A DNA stretch of 64,000 bases from CAVVJA01 sp963801715 (GCA_963801715.1 CAWDGB010000003.1:1-64000), one strand, 5' to 3'. Counted from the stretch's first letter, positions 27,135 to 36,636 are shown. The notes: generated by a model from the sequence alone, not told the origin. Translations and numbers: made by a program.

Positions 27135-28757
27135 GTGACGGCGACAGCGGAGGCGAGCGTCAAGGCCGCCGACCTCGTCGCCGACGACGCGGCCACGTCT
27201 GCTGAGGCCGCGGCCGGCCGTCCTCCGGTTCCCGAGCAGCTGGTCGGGTGGCGCGATCCTTCCCCCCGCATCGGCTGGATCATCACCGCCGCTGTCACCG
27301 GCATAGCGGCGCTGACCCGGCTGTGGGCTCTTGACTGGCCCAAGGGCAAGATGTTCGACGAGATCTACTACGCGACCGAGGCGCAGGAGTTGTTGCGCTA
27401 CGGGTACGAAGACAACCGCGGCTACATGTTCGTGGTGCACCCGCCACTGGGCAAATGGCTCATCGCCGGGACGTCGGCGATCTTCGGCAACAACGAGGTC
27501 GGCTGGCGTCTCGCCCCGGCGCTGGCCGGGATAGTCAGCGTGCTGCTGTTGGTCCGCATCGCGCGCCGGATGTTCCGGTCCAACGTTTTCGGTGGCATCG
27601 CCGGTCTGCTGCTCGCCTTGGACGGGCTCTCGGTCGTGCAGTCCCGCGTCGCGTTGCTCGATATCTTCTTGCAGCTGTTCATCGTGGCCGGCTTCGGGGC
27701 GCTGGTTCTCGACCGCGAGCAGATGCGCTCGCGGCTCGCCGGCTTGCTGGCCGAGGGCGTTGACCTGTCGGACGGCATACCGACGTTGGGACCGCGACCC
27801 TGGCGCCTGGCCGGGGGCGTCCTGCTCGGCCTCGCGTGCGCAACCAAATGGAGCGCCTTGTCGTTCTTCGTCGTGTTCGCGCTGCTGTCCCTGATGTGGG
27901 ACCGGGGCGCGCTCAAGTCGGCCGGCGTCACCCGATCGTGGCGGTGGGCAGCCCGCAAGTCCTGGTTGCCCGGCATCGGCTCCTTGGTCGTCGCGCCGAC
28001 CGCCGCTTACCTGTTCACCTGGTTGGGCTGGTTTGCCGGGGAGAACTCGTGGAATCGGCATTGGGCGGACTCACATCCCAGCGCGACCCGTCTGGACATC
28101 CTCGGCATCCGGATACCGTTCAACTGGGGATTCCTGCCCGCGGGGATACGGTCGCTCGGCGACTATCACCTCAATGCCTACCGATTCCACGAGGGGCTCG
28201 ATTCGCCGCATGCATACGGGTCCAAGCCCTGGAGTTGGCTGATCCTCGGGCGACCGGTCAGCTTCTACTATCAGGGCGACGGCGTTCGCGGCTGCGGTGC
28301 GACGGATTGTTCGCGGGCCGTTCTGGACATCGGCACGCCGGTGCTGTGGTGGGCATTCATTCCGGCACTCGTCTGGCTGGTCTGGCGCTGGCTTACCAGT
28401 CGGGACTGGCGCGCGGCTGCGATTCTCGTCGCGTTCGTGGCCGGCTGGGTCGTCTGGTTGCAAGACCCCAAGCGCACGATGTTCTTGTTCTACATGACCC
28501 CGCTCGTGCCGTTCCTGGCCATTGGGGTCACCATGGGGCTCGGAGCCATCCTCGGGCCGGCCGCCCGACCGGTCGTTGATGCATCTGATCGGGCAAGGAT
28601 CCTCGCCGAGCGTCGCCGGAAATGGGGCGTATTCGGGATATCTGCCTATCTCGGGCTGCTGATCGTCGACTTTGCCTGGATGTGGCCGCTGTTCAGCGGA
28701 GGGCTGCTGACCTACGACCAATGGCACATGCACATGTGGTTCCCGTCCTGGATCTGA
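27135..28757 (+). CDS. pmt: Polyprenyl-phosphate-mannose protein O-mannosyltransferase
   Basis: Multi-pass membrane glycosyltransferase of GT39, 540 residues. It transfers mannose from polyprenyl-phosphate-mannose to exported proteins. The luminal-loop Asp-Glu motif KMFDEIYYATEAQ lies near residue 75, and VHPPLGKWLIAGT follows. About ten hydrophobic segments are visible, and YDQWHMHMWFPSWI ends the protein. The start is GTG 27135 and the upstream open frame overlaps rsmI. It diverges from rsmI, the conserved rsmI/pmt arrangement of actinomycetes (Rv1003/Rv1002c in M. tuberculosis). Confidence 0.92.
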   Translation: MTATAEASVKAADLVADDAATSAEAAAGRPPVPEQLVGWRDPSPRIGWIITAAVTGIAALTRLWALDWPKGKMFDEIYYATEAQELLRYGYEDNRGYMFVVHPPLGKWLIAGTSAIFGNNEVGWRLAPALAGIVSVLLLVRIARRMFRSNVFGGIAGLLLALDGLSVVQSRVALLDIFLQLFIVAGFGALVLDREQMRSRLAGLLAEGVDLSDGIPTLGPRPWRLAGGVLLGLACATKWSALSFFVVFALLSLMWDRGALKSAGVTRSWRWAARKSWLPGIGSLVVAPTAAYLFTWLGWFAGENSWNRHWADSHPSATRLDILGIRIPFNWGFLPAGIRSLGDYHLNAYRFHEGLDSPHAYGSKPWSWLILGRPVSFYYQGDGVRGCGATDCSRAVLDIGTPVLWWAFIPALVWLVWRWLTSRDWRAAAILVAFVAGWVVWLQDPKRTMFLFYMTPLVPFLAIGVTMGLGAILGPAARPVVDASDRARILAERRRKWGVFGISAYLGLLIVDFAWMWPLFSGGLLTYDQWHMHMWFPSWI

Positions 28758-28820
28758 GATCCGCCTAGCCGTAAGCCCGCGCGCTGCCGGTTAAGTCACC
28801 GGAACGCGGAGAACGACACC

Positions 28821-28866
28821 GTCAGCGAGCAGGCTCGGCGGCGATGGTGCGGGCTGGCTCGCTGAC
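28821..28866. terminator. Inverted repeat between convergent pmt and phzF-like gene
   Basis: GTCAGCGAGC (28821-28830) is complementary to 28857-28866 across a 26-base loop. It overlaps the last codons of the phzF-like gene and follows pmt by 63 bases. It could serve as a terminator, but the loop is long and there is no T-run. Confidence 0.3.
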
Positions 28867-29523
28867 GACTCGGCCGGCTAGGTGCGCCCAGCCACCGCCC
28901 TCCGATCTGGTGTAGATGCGGGATCCTCGTCCTTGCGTGATGTTCAGATCCCGTTTCTGCAGGTCGGTAAACGCAATTGCGGCCGCGCCGGTGGCCTCGT
29001 CCTCGATGATCCCGAAGTCAGGCGCGAACATCCGTGACCGGAGCCTGCCTTCGGCCTGGTCGATCCAAGCCCACACGTAGTGCGGGCCGCCGGGGTAGTC
29101 CGACGGATCGGCTGCGTCGACTGCCTGCGGGTCGGGCATCTCGTGCCACGCGAACGGTGTGGTCCATTCCGCCCGGGCCCGGATCCAGGTGAGGGTCTCG
29201 TCATGAGTGACGTCAACCGGGCCGGCCGGTGTGAGCAGTCGCTCGGCGGGGTAGCCCTGCTGCCGCAGCCACCACGCGGTGCCGACAGTCGGATGACCGG
29301 CAAACGGCAGCTCGATCGCCGGGGTGAAGATCTGCACCCGCCCGCTATCCGGGTCGTCCACGAAAACGGTCTCGGAGTAGCCGATCTGGGCCGCGACCCG
29401 CTGCCGTTGGTCCGATGAAACGGCCGCACCGTTGACGATGCCCAACAGGTTGCCGTACTCGCCCGCCTCGTCGACGAAAACACGAAGCACACCTACGGCG
29501 AGGTTCGCTGAGCGTGCCGGCAC
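28822..29523 (-). CDS. PhzF-family isomerase
   Basis: A 233-residue diaminopimelate-epimerase-fold protein, somewhat shorter than the 260-300 residues usual for PhzF. The conserved Glu is in GYSETVFVDD, LPFAGHPTVGTAWWL is the family signature, and IEDEATGAAAIA is the second nucleophile-loop equivalent. The substrate of non-phenazine members is generally unknown. No phenazine genes are nearby. It converges with pmt. The tail contains a duplicated EPAR peptide. Confidence 0.8.
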   Translation of the reverse strand: MPARSANLAVGVLRVFVDEAGEYGNLLGIVNGAAVSSDQRQRVAAQIGYSETVFVDDPDSGRVQIFTPAIELPFAGHPTVGTAWWLRQQGYPAERLLTPAGPVDVTHDETLTWIRARAEWTTPFAWHEMPDPQAVDAADPSDYPGGPHYVWAWIDQAEGRLRSRMFAPDFGIIEDEATGAAAIAFTDLQKRDLNITQGRGSRIYTRSEGGGWAHLAGRVVSEPARTIAAEPAR

Positions 29524-29599
29524 CCCCGGAACGTTACCGGGATCAGCTGCCGGAGACGCGCGGGGTCCTCGAGTCCTCGGGCGGAACGGGTGACGCGCG

Positions 29600-30487
29600 T
29601 TATCCGAATGGCGTCGGGATATACCGGACGGCCAGCTCAGGTTCCACGTAGTTGCCGCGTCGCTGTCGCCTGGGCAGGCTCACGTCCTGCGGGGTAAGTG
29701 GTTTGTACGGGATCTGGCTGAGCAGATGGCTGATGATGTTGAGCCGGCCGCGCTTCTTGTCGTCGGTGTGGGCGACGAACCACGGCGCCCAGCCCGTGTC
29801 GGTCGCGGCGAACATCGCGTCTCGAGCTCTGGAGTAGTCGTACCAGCGGCTGTAGGACTTCAAATCCAGGTCGGATAGCTTCCAGATCTTTCGCGGATCA
29901 TGGATGCGGCTCTCGAGGCGCCGAGTTTGTTCATCCGAGCTGACTTCGAGCCAGTACTTGAGGAGGTGGATTCCTGAATCGATCATGGCCTTCTCGACGC
30001 CCGGTACCAGCTCGAGGAACCGCTCGGTCTCCGCCAGAGTGCAGAAGCCCATCACCCGCTCGACGCCGGCCCGGTTGTACCAGCTGCGGTCGAATATCGC
30101 GACCTCCCCGGCGGCGGGCAGGTGCGGGAGGTATCGCTGGATATACATCTGCGATTTCTCGCGCTCGGTGGGGGCGGCCAAGGCATTGACCCGGAACACG
30201 CGCGGGCTCACCCGCTCGGTGATCCGCTTGATCGTGCCGCCCTTGCCGGCGGTATCCCGGCCCTCGAACACGATGCAGATCTTGGCCCCCGACGCCTTGA
30301 CCCACTCCTGCAAGGCGACGAGCTCGCCATGCAGAAGTCTCATCTCCCGCTCGTACTCCTTGCGCTTCATCTTCGGGGGCGGCCCCGTCTCGGCCTCCGC
30401 TCCGGCCTCGGCTGACAACTGGGCCTCAGCGGGCGACGCATGGGCCGGAGCATCGTCCTTGTGCTTCTTTTTCCGCTTGCTGGCCAT
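29600..30487 (-). CDS. ppk2: Polyphosphate kinase 2 (PPK2)
   Basis: P-loop kinase of 295 residues that uses polyphosphate to phosphorylate nucleotides. Walker A is EGRDTAGKGGTIKRI, Walker B is AIFDRSWYNRAGVERVMGF, and the lid region contains RIHDPRKIWKLSDLDLKS. A Lys-rich, then Ala/Glu-rich N-terminal tail of about 40 residues precedes the domain. It starts 3 bases after the stop of the P-type ATPase gene, so the two are very likely one operon. The class (ADP- or AMP-preferring) cannot be read safely. Confidence 0.92.
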   Translation of the reverse strand: MASKRKKKHKDDAPAHASPAEAQLSAEAGAEAETGPPPKMKRKEYEREMRLLHGELVALQEWVKASGAKICIVFEGRDTAGKGGTIKRITERVSPRVFRVNALAAPTEREKSQMYIQRYLPHLPAAGEVAIFDRSWYNRAGVERVMGFCTLAETERFLELVPGVEKAMIDSGIHLLKYWLEVSSDEQTRRLESRIHDPRKIWKLSDLDLKSYSRWYDYSRARDAMFAATDTGWAPWFVAHTDDKKRGRLNIISHLLSQIPYKPLTPQDVSLPRRQRRGNYVEPELAVRYIPTPFG

Positions 30488-30490
30488 CCG

Positions 30491-33287
30491 TTACCTCCCG
30501 TTGATACGTGTCTCGAGCCCTCCGCGGGCTCCAGCGTCGGCCGTCGTCATCGCGTCGGTACGGTGCCGCTCATGTCTGGGGATCCGTCGGGCGATCCACT
30601 TGCCAAGCTCCCAGCCGAGGAGCAGCACGACGGCCGCAAGCAGCCCCATGCCCCACTGCCGGGCGGTCAGGGTGGTGGTACCGAGCAGTCGCTGCATGAA
30701 GTCCGCTTGGGTGATGAGGAATGCGCCGGCGACTTCAGCCAGGGCGATCAGGTTCATCCTCGAGCTGTTGAAGGTGTCCACGGAGAACACGGTCTCGGTC
30801 TCGCTTCGTGCCTCGAAGGCAGCGACTATGAGCATCAGCGAGAACGCGACCAGTCCGATGGACCGGCCGATCGCGAGGCTGCCGTAATGGTTATTGCCAA
30901 CCGCGATCAGCACCAGGTTTGCGACGGCAATGTACAGCCCGACGAGGCTGCAGGTGACGACCACCCCCGTGGTCAGAATCGAGTCGCCGCGCGGACGAGG
31001 CCGACGCCTCATCAATCCGGGCGTTTCCTTGTCGAAGCCGAGGGCGACACCGAACGGGGCGTTGACGAGGAAGTTGATCCACAGGATCTGAGCCGGTGTG
31101 AATGGTTGGCCAGCGGCGAGGTTGAGCAGGGTCGCGCCGAGGAAGGTGAGAACGAACGCGATGAGCTCGAGCAGGACGAACCGGATGTACTTGTTGAGGT
31201 TGTCGTAGAGCTTGCGGCCCTGCTCGACCGCATAGACGATCGTCGCGAAGTTGTCGTCGGACAGGATCATGCGGCCGGCATTCTTCGCGACCTCGGTGCC
31301 GCTCCCCATGGCAACGCCGATGTCTGCCGCCTTGATGGCCGGTGCGTCATTGACGCCATCGCCGGTCATCGCCACGACGTGGCCCTTTTTCTTGAGGGTT
31401 TCAGCTAGGAGCACCTTGTGCTCGGGGGCGACGCGACCGACGACGCCGATACTCTCGATTCGCTCGAGCCGTTCCGGTTCGGACAGCGCGGCGAACTCGG
31501 AGCCGAGGATTGCCTCCCCAGGGATGTTCAGCTGGGTGGCGATCGCCGCGCCGGTGACGACGTCATCGCCCGTCACCATCCGCACCCGGATGTGCGCCGC
31601 CTGCGCATCTCTCACCGCCGCCTTCGACTCTTCGCGAGGCGGATCGACCATGCCGACGAGGCTCGTCATCTCCAATCCCTCGACCAGGGCGAGCAGATCG
31701 CCGTCCGGGTTGAAGCTGGCGGCCTCCAGATCGCGAAACGCACCGGCCATGACCCGCAGGCCCTGCTGCCCCATGCGCTCGACGTGCTGCTCGGCCCGCT
31801 ACCCTGATCGTGTCGTCCCAGGGGATGGTCACGCCGTTGGACAGCGCCGTCGCTGCACGGCTCATTACGGCCGGCGCGGCGCCCTTGACGAAGCATCGCA
31901 CGATGTCGTTCCCCGCTGCGTCCTTGGCTTGATTGAAGGTGGCCATCAGCTTGTAGCCAGGGTCGAACGGCAGTGTGGCGAGCCGGGGCAGCTGCTCGCG
32001 CGTTTCGTCGATGTACACGCCCGCCTTGTGGGCCAGTACCAGCAAAGCGCCCTCGGTGGGATCGCCGACGACCTTGCCGTCGACGAGCTTCGCATCACTC
32101 GCGATGACGTACGGCAGGATCGCCGCCTCGATGGTGTCCGTCTTGCCGGCCGGGTGGCTGATCCTTCCCTCCAGGCTGTAGCCCGTGCCGCTGATCGCGT
32201 AGCGGTCGGTCGGATCGACCACCTCGACCGCCGTCATCTGGTTCATCGTCAGCGTGCCGGTCTTGTCAGAGTTGATCGCCGAGGTGAAGCCGAGCGTCTC
32301 CACCGAGGGCAGATCCTTGACGATCGCCTTTTCCTTCGCGAGCTCAACGCTGCCGAGCGAGAGCACGACCTGGACGACCATCGGCAGGGCGAGTGGGATC
32401 GCCGCGATCGCGAGCGCGACTGCTGAATTGAACAAGGTCGTCCATGATTCCCCGCGGCTGAGGCCGAGGGCGAACATCACGATCATCGTGAATCCCGCCG
32501 CACCGACGATCCACAGTGTCAGCGTGTTCATCTGCTTCGTGAGCGGGGTTTCCTCCTTGGCGGTCGCGGAAAGCATGTGCGCGATCTTGCCGACTTCGGT
32601 ACCGCTCCCGGTCGCCGTAACGATGACCAGCGCGCTTCCGTGCGTGACCGGGGTGTGCATGAATGCCATGTTCGACTGCTCACCCGGGCCGAGGTCGCTG
32701 GCCGAGAGCGTCGTGGCTTCCTTCGCCGCGGGAACACTCTCGCCGGTCAGGGCCGACTCATCGATCTGCAACGCGCTGGAGGAGACGATTCGCCCGTCCG
32801 CCGGGACCTCGTCACCCGCCGCGATCAATATGACGTCGCCGACGACCAGCTGCTCGGCCGGAATCACGGCCTCGGCGCCGTCGCGCCGCACTCGCGCGGT
32901 TGCCTGCATCATCGATTGCAGCGCATTCATCGCGCTCTCCGCCTTGCCCGCCTGGCGTAGCCCGGTCAGGGCGTTGAAGAGCGAGATCACGGCCAGGACG
33001 ACGGCCGTGGTCCACTGCTTGATCAGAAGCGACACGACCGCCGCCCCGACCAGGATCAGTTGCATGTAGCTCGTGAACTCGGCCAGGAAACGGCGCAGCG
33101 GCGACGGCGGCTGCTCCACCGGCAGCGAGTTCGGACCGTAAGCCGCAAGCCTCGTTGCGGCCTCACTCTGCGACAGGCCGGAGTCCGGAACCACCCCGAG
33201 CCGGTACGCGATGTCGTCCGGGTCCAGCGCATACCAGCGCTCGCCAGCCGGTGCCGTGCGCTCGCGAGTTTCGTCCACGGTAGCCAT
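30491..33287 (-). CDS. Cation-transporting P-type ATPase, one frameshift
   Basis: P2-like cation pump of about 930 residues. It carries an N-terminal cation-ATPase segment (RLGVVPDSGLSQSEAATRL), the actuator motif DESALTGESVPA, the phosphorylation motif NSDKTGTLTMN, and the hinge AMTGDGVNDAPAIKAADIG. Six C-terminal membrane segments follow. The M4 ion-site region reads AIPLALPMVV rather than the PEGLP of calcium pumps, so the ion is uncertain. The frame breaks near 31800, where one extra G in GGG separates IRV from AEQHVERMGQQGLRV. Removing one base restores a full-length protein. Start ATG 33287. ppk2 follows after 3 bases. Confidence 0.85.
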
Positions 33288-33567
33288 CGCGACTCTTCTC
33301 CTCGTATCCGCCGGCGGTAGCCGTGCTGACCAACTCGCGTCGGCATTCGGCATCACCGGGTATGCCCGACACCGTATCGATTGCGTCTGAGTGCCGAACA
33401 GAAGGAAGGCCGCCGCCGAGCAGAGTCAACAAGGATAGGGCGGGCACAGCGACTACCGGCGCACTGTCAGGTCCGTCAACGGCTCGGGTCCGTAGTATTT
33501 CGCGGCGTCACCGGTAGTCCGCAGCGTCGCCGTCGCTGAGCTGAGATCGTCAACGAGAAGAGCACAC

Positions 33568-34005
33568 ATGATCGACATCGGCCCGTTCGCCGCTCTGGTC
33601 CCAGCCGACCACGGGCTCGCCGTCATCGGTATCGCACTGCCGGACGGATCGGTGCACGCGTCGGTCGGAAATGTTGGCGTCCTGGCCCATCCGGTGACCG
33701 GTGTGACCGTGGTTGGTCTGGTCGCCGTGGGCCGGGCGCGCAAGGTGCCACTTCTGCGGGCCCATCCGCGAGCTACCGTCACCCTGCGCGCCGGCTGGGA
33801 ATGGGCGGCCGTCGACGGCCCGGTCGAACTGGTCGGTCCGGACGACCCATTTCCGGGCATCGGCGCCGATCGGCTGCGGCTTCTGCTTCGCGAGATCTTC
33901 ACAGCCGCTGGCGGCACACACGAGGACTGGGATACCTACGACCGCGTGATGGCCGCCGAACGACGCACTGCCGTGTTGATCACTCCGGAGCGGCTCTACG
34001 CGTAG
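33568..34005 (+). CDS. Pyridoxamine 5'-phosphate oxidase-like (FMN/F420) protein
   Basis: Split-barrel protein of 145 residues. The order of strands (HGLAVIGIALPDGSVHASV, VGLVAVGRARKVPLLRAHPR, ATVTLRAGWEWAAVDGPVEL) fits PPOX-family proteins of actinomycetes that bind F420 or FMN. The substrate is unknown. It has its own promoter region (about 280 bases shared with the divergent P-type ATPase) and an AGAAGAG Shine-Dalgarno. A strong hairpin follows it. Confidence 0.78.
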   Translation: MIDIGPFAALVPADHGLAVIGIALPDGSVHASVGNVGVLAHPVTGVTVVGLVAVGRARKVPLLRAHPRATVTLRAGWEWAAVDGPVELVGPDDPFPGIGADRLRLLLREIFTAAGGTHEDWDTYDRVMAAERRTAVLITPERLYA

Positions 34006-34114
34006 CCGGTGACTTCTTCTGGCCAGCGGATAGCCCGGTCAGCCTCAAGCCACGGCGGCGCCTCGAGGCCTTTCACCTGGTCCGGCGGATTCGGCGGCGG
34101 ATGTTCCGCCTGGT

Positions 34115-34155
34115 TCGCGTCGGATCCACAGCCGAGCCATGTGGATCCGACGCGA
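34115..34155. terminator. Bidirectional hairpin terminator
   Basis: Perfect 16-bp arms (34115-34130 and 34140-34155, containing GTCGGATCCACA) enclose a 9-base loop. It lies between the ends of two convergent genes (PPOX-like and VOC protein), as expected for a shared terminator. Confidence 0.7.
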
Positions 34156-34202
34156 GAGACCCAAATTGCGGGGTTGCTTGTGCCGTAACCCAGAGACTGG
34201 AC

Positions 34203-34568
34203 TCAGCTAGGTTCCGGTGCGCTCTCGTCGTTCTGCCATAGCCCGAACTCGTTGCCGTGCGGGTCGGTGCAGGTCGCAAACCAGCCCATGTTCGGAACCG
34301 GCATCGCCTCGCTCGCTTTGCCGCCGAGCTCGTTGACCTTCGCTGCGCCGTCCTTGATGTCGTCGACGCTGAAGTACACGCGGGGCCCGCGCTTGCCCGG
34401 CTCCATGTTGGTGATCGCACCGCCCTGCTCGTCACTGAGGCGGGCCATGAGGTATTCGGACGGTCCCGGGTACGAGGTGAACTCCCACCCAAAGAGCGAG
34501 CCCCAGAATTGGCGCGCGGTCGCGGTGTCGTCGGCGGGGATTTCGATGTGCACGATCTGGCCGGCCAT
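34203..34568 (-). CDS. VOC-family (glyoxalase-like) protein
   Basis: A 121-residue vicinal-oxygen-chelate domain protein. It contains VHIEIPADDTATARQFWGSL at the start, VYFSVDDIKDGAAKVNELGG in the middle and TCTDPHGNEFGLWQ at the end, where His and Glu are typical metal positions. Many members are metalloenzymes or antibiotic-binding proteins and the function here is unknown. It is a single-gene unit convergent with the PPOX-like gene. Confidence 0.82.
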   Translation of the reverse strand: MAGQIVHIEIPADDTATARQFWGSLFGWEFTSYPGPSEYLMARLSDEQGGAITNMEPGKRGPRVYFSVDDIKDGAAKVNELGGKASEAMPVPNMGWFATCTDPHGNEFGLWQNDESAPEPS

Positions 34569-34740
34569 CTCTCCTACTCCTTCGTTGGAGGCGCCGGCCC
34601 TGCGCCGACGTCCAGGCTGACGCTAGCTCGCCCGTCCGACACTGCACCCGTACGGGGGGTTACCCGATGAGCGTCGCTCGGTCGTTCGCGCGCTTGCCAC
34701 CGCGACGTAAGGCGTCCAACCGCCCCCTAGAGTCGGGTGA

Positions 34741-35889
34741 GTGACCACGGCGTCATCAGCTAACGGACCTGTCCGGTACGGGGAATCCTCCCTGTCGGAT
34801 GTGCTGCCTTCCGCGCTGGCCGCGTTGGGTGTTGCCGGCGAGCGCAATGTGCTGGCCGTCCAGCCGGCCGAGTGCGTTGTTGTCCTGCTCGTCGACGGCC
34901 TGGGCTGGCAGCTGCTGCGTGCGCACGGCGACGAGGCGCCGTTCCTGTCGAGCCTCGCTGCTCGGCCGCTGACCGCGGGATTTCCGACGACGACCGCCGC
35001 GAGCCTCACCTCGCTAGGTACGGGCGTGCCGCCGGGAAGACACGGCATTACCGGCTACACCACCCGCGCGAACGGTCTCACGGAGCCGGTCAACTGGCTG
35101 ACCTGGCGGGGTGCGTACTCCGGCCGCGATCTGATCGATGAGCAACCACCCGAGCGCACCCAGCCGGAAGAGACGGCGTTCGAGCGGGCCGCGCGGGCCG
35201 GGGTCAGCGCGACTGTGGTGTCGTCGCCCCTGTTCCGCGACAGCGGGCTGACTCGAGCGGCGCTTCGAGGCGGGGAGTACATCGCTTCGTTCACCGCCGC
35301 AGACACCGCGACACTGGTCGGCGATACGGCCCGTAACCGACGCGGTCTCGTTTATTGCTACAGCTCGGAGCTCGACCTGATCGGGCACGTCCGCGGCACC
35401 CGATCCGACGCCTGGCTGGCCCAGTTAGAGCTGATCGATCGAGGGGTGCGGATGCTCTCGGATCGGCTACCTCCACGTACGCGTCTACTCGTCACCGGAG
35501 ATCACGGCATGCTCGACGTGCCTGAGGATGCAAAGATCGACTACGACAGCGAGCCCTTCCTCAAGGAAGGAGTCGAAATCCTGGCCGGCGAACCCCGAGC
35601 ACGCTATCTGCATGTTGCGCAAGGCGAACTCGACGCCGTCCGCTCGCGCTGGACGCAGGCGCTCGGGAATCGGATCGAGCTCATTACTCGAGACGACGCA
35701 ATCAGTCGGGGATGGTTCGGCCCCGTTGTCAGCGAGCAAGCGCGGGGCCGGATCGGTGACCTGATCGCGCTCGCCGTATCTGATAGCGCCGTGGTTCGCC
35801 GCAAGGTCGAATCTCGAACGTCCGCCCTCGTCGGCCACCACGGCGCGATGACCGACGCCGAGATGCTCGTTCCGCTGTTGTCGAACTGA
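34741..35889 (+). CDS. Alkaline-phosphatase-superfamily phosphodiesterase (nucleotide pyrophosphatase-like)
   Basis: A 382-residue enzyme of the type I phosphodiesterase/nucleotide pyrophosphatase family. Metal and nucleophile motifs are visible: VVLLVDGLGWQLL, then GFPTTTAASLTSLGTG with the Thr nucleophile, YSSELDLIGHVRG, VTGDHGMLDV, and a late GHHGAM His. No signal peptide is seen, so it is probably cytoplasmic. It starts with GTG 34741. The substrate is unknown. Confidence 0.85.
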   Translation: MTTASSANGPVRYGESSLSDVLPSALAALGVAGERNVLAVQPAECVVVLLVDGLGWQLLRAHGDEAPFLSSLAARPLTAGFPTTTAASLTSLGTGVPPGRHGITGYTTRANGLTEPVNWLTWRGAYSGRDLIDEQPPERTQPEETAFERAARAGVSATVVSSPLFRDSGLTRAALRGGEYIASFTAADTATLVGDTARNRRGLVYCYSSELDLIGHVRGTRSDAWLAQLELIDRGVRMLSDRLPPRTRLLVTGDHGMLDVPEDAKIDYDSEPFLKEGVEILAGEPRARYLHVAQGELDAVRSRWTQALGNRIELITRDDAISRGWFGPVVSEQARGRIGDLIALAVSDSAVVRRKVESRTSALVGHHGAMTDAEMLVPLLSN

Positions 35890-35983
35890 CCGGGCACACT
35901 CGCCGCCACAATTAAGAGCCTGCGCCAATGGGAACTGGCGCCCTGCGCCGGGCTCAGGCGCCCCCATTGGCCCAGGCGCCAAA

Positions 35984-36013
35984 AGACCGACGGTTCAACG
36001 GAACCGTCGGTCT
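35984..36013 (-). terminator. Rho-independent terminator after peptide gene
   Basis: Perfect 13-bp arms (AGACCGACGGTTC at 35984-35996 and 36001-36013) with a 4-base loop. Read on the minus strand the hairpin is followed by TTTT, a classic intrinsic terminator. It begins 42 bases after the stop codon of the 42-residue peptide gene and supports that gene being transcribed. Confidence 0.8.
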
Positions 36014-36054
36014 CTCGATTGGAGCTATGTAGTTCAGGCCGGAGCCCGCTCGAA

Positions 36055-36183
36055 CTAATTCGTCCGCTGGGCGATCCATGGCCGGTTGATGGCGGTGAGC
36101 CGCTGCGAGGCGTAGCGGGTGTCCTGCCAGATCGCGACCAGCCGCTCGAAGATCCGTCCGGTTCGGTTGCGTGACTCGTTCAT
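36055..36183 (-). CDS. 42-residue NRPW micropeptide A (unknown)
   Basis: Tiny basic peptide of 42 residues. From the N-terminus it reads a polar start, an amphipathic helix-like part (IFERLVAIWQDTRYASQRL) and the C-terminal INRPWIAQRTN. GAGAGG lies 6 bases before ATG 36183, and a classic terminator follows the stop. It aligns without gaps to the peptide encoded at 36389-36520, sharing R5, I11, R14, D21, Y24, A25, R28, N33-W36 and R40. There is no signal peptide or Cys, and I do not recognise the family. It could be a RiPP precursor, a leader peptide, a regulatory microprotein or a toxin. It lies downstream of lysA-like and permease genes on the same strand. Confidence 0.7.
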   Translation of the reverse strand: MNESRNRTGRIFERLVAIWQDTRYASQRLTAINRPWIAQRTN

Positions 36184-36288
36184 GGTGTACCTCTCAAATT
36201 GATGCTCGGATTTACTTGGATGTGAATAGCCTGCCCTGGACGAGGAACGTGCGCAGTCATCCGGGCGGCCCCTGGTGTGGTTGATCCG

Positions 36289-36310
36289 ATGTCCCCCGAT
36301 CGGAGGACAT
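36289..36310. promoter_or_regulatory. 22-bp palindrome between the two micropeptide genes
   Basis: The sequence ATGTCCCCCGATCGGAGGAC plus AT forms an inverted repeat with one mismatched pair, centred on CGATCG. It sits 106 bases upstream of micropeptide A and 79 bases after the stop of micropeptide B. It lacks a loop and a T-run, so an operator is more likely than a terminator. Confidence 0.45.
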
Positions 36311-36388
36311 TCGATTAACGCCAGACGGTGATACCGCGATGCGCTGCCGTATTTGCGGAGATTGCCGGATACAGACGAGTTATCGGGA

Positions 36389-36520
36389 TTAGGCGGTGAC
36401 GCGACGAGTTACCCACGGCCGGTTGAGTTCGGCGAAGCGACGTTGTGCATAGGACACATCTGCTGCGGTGTGGGTTATTCGGGCACGAATACTCTGATGT
36501 GCGTCGCGCGGGCCGCGCAT
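36389..36520 (-). CDS. 43-residue NRPW micropeptide B (unknown)
   Basis: Tiny, very basic peptide of 43 residues ending YAQRRFAELNRPWVTRRVTA. AAGGAG lies 8 bases before ATG 36520. It is a paralogue of micropeptide A, with 13 identities in a gapless alignment including the Y-A, N-R-P-W and final R positions. The middle part (IRARITHTAADVSYA) is polar and helical rather than hydrophobic. It starts 116 bases after the lysA-like stop and could be co-transcribed with it or have its own promoter. No cysteine, signal peptide or transmembrane segment is visible. Function unknown. Confidence 0.65.
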   Translation of the reverse strand: MRGPRDAHQSIRARITHTAADVSYAQRRFAELNRPWVTRRVTA

Positions 36521-36636
36521 TTCGATCGCTCCTTACTCGGGACTCTGTTGTTGTTACAACGTGAGTCGCCGTCGGCACACTCCCGGATCGGGGCCGATCC
36601 AACCGTGATCTCGCACACCCGGGCGTTACCGGCGAT

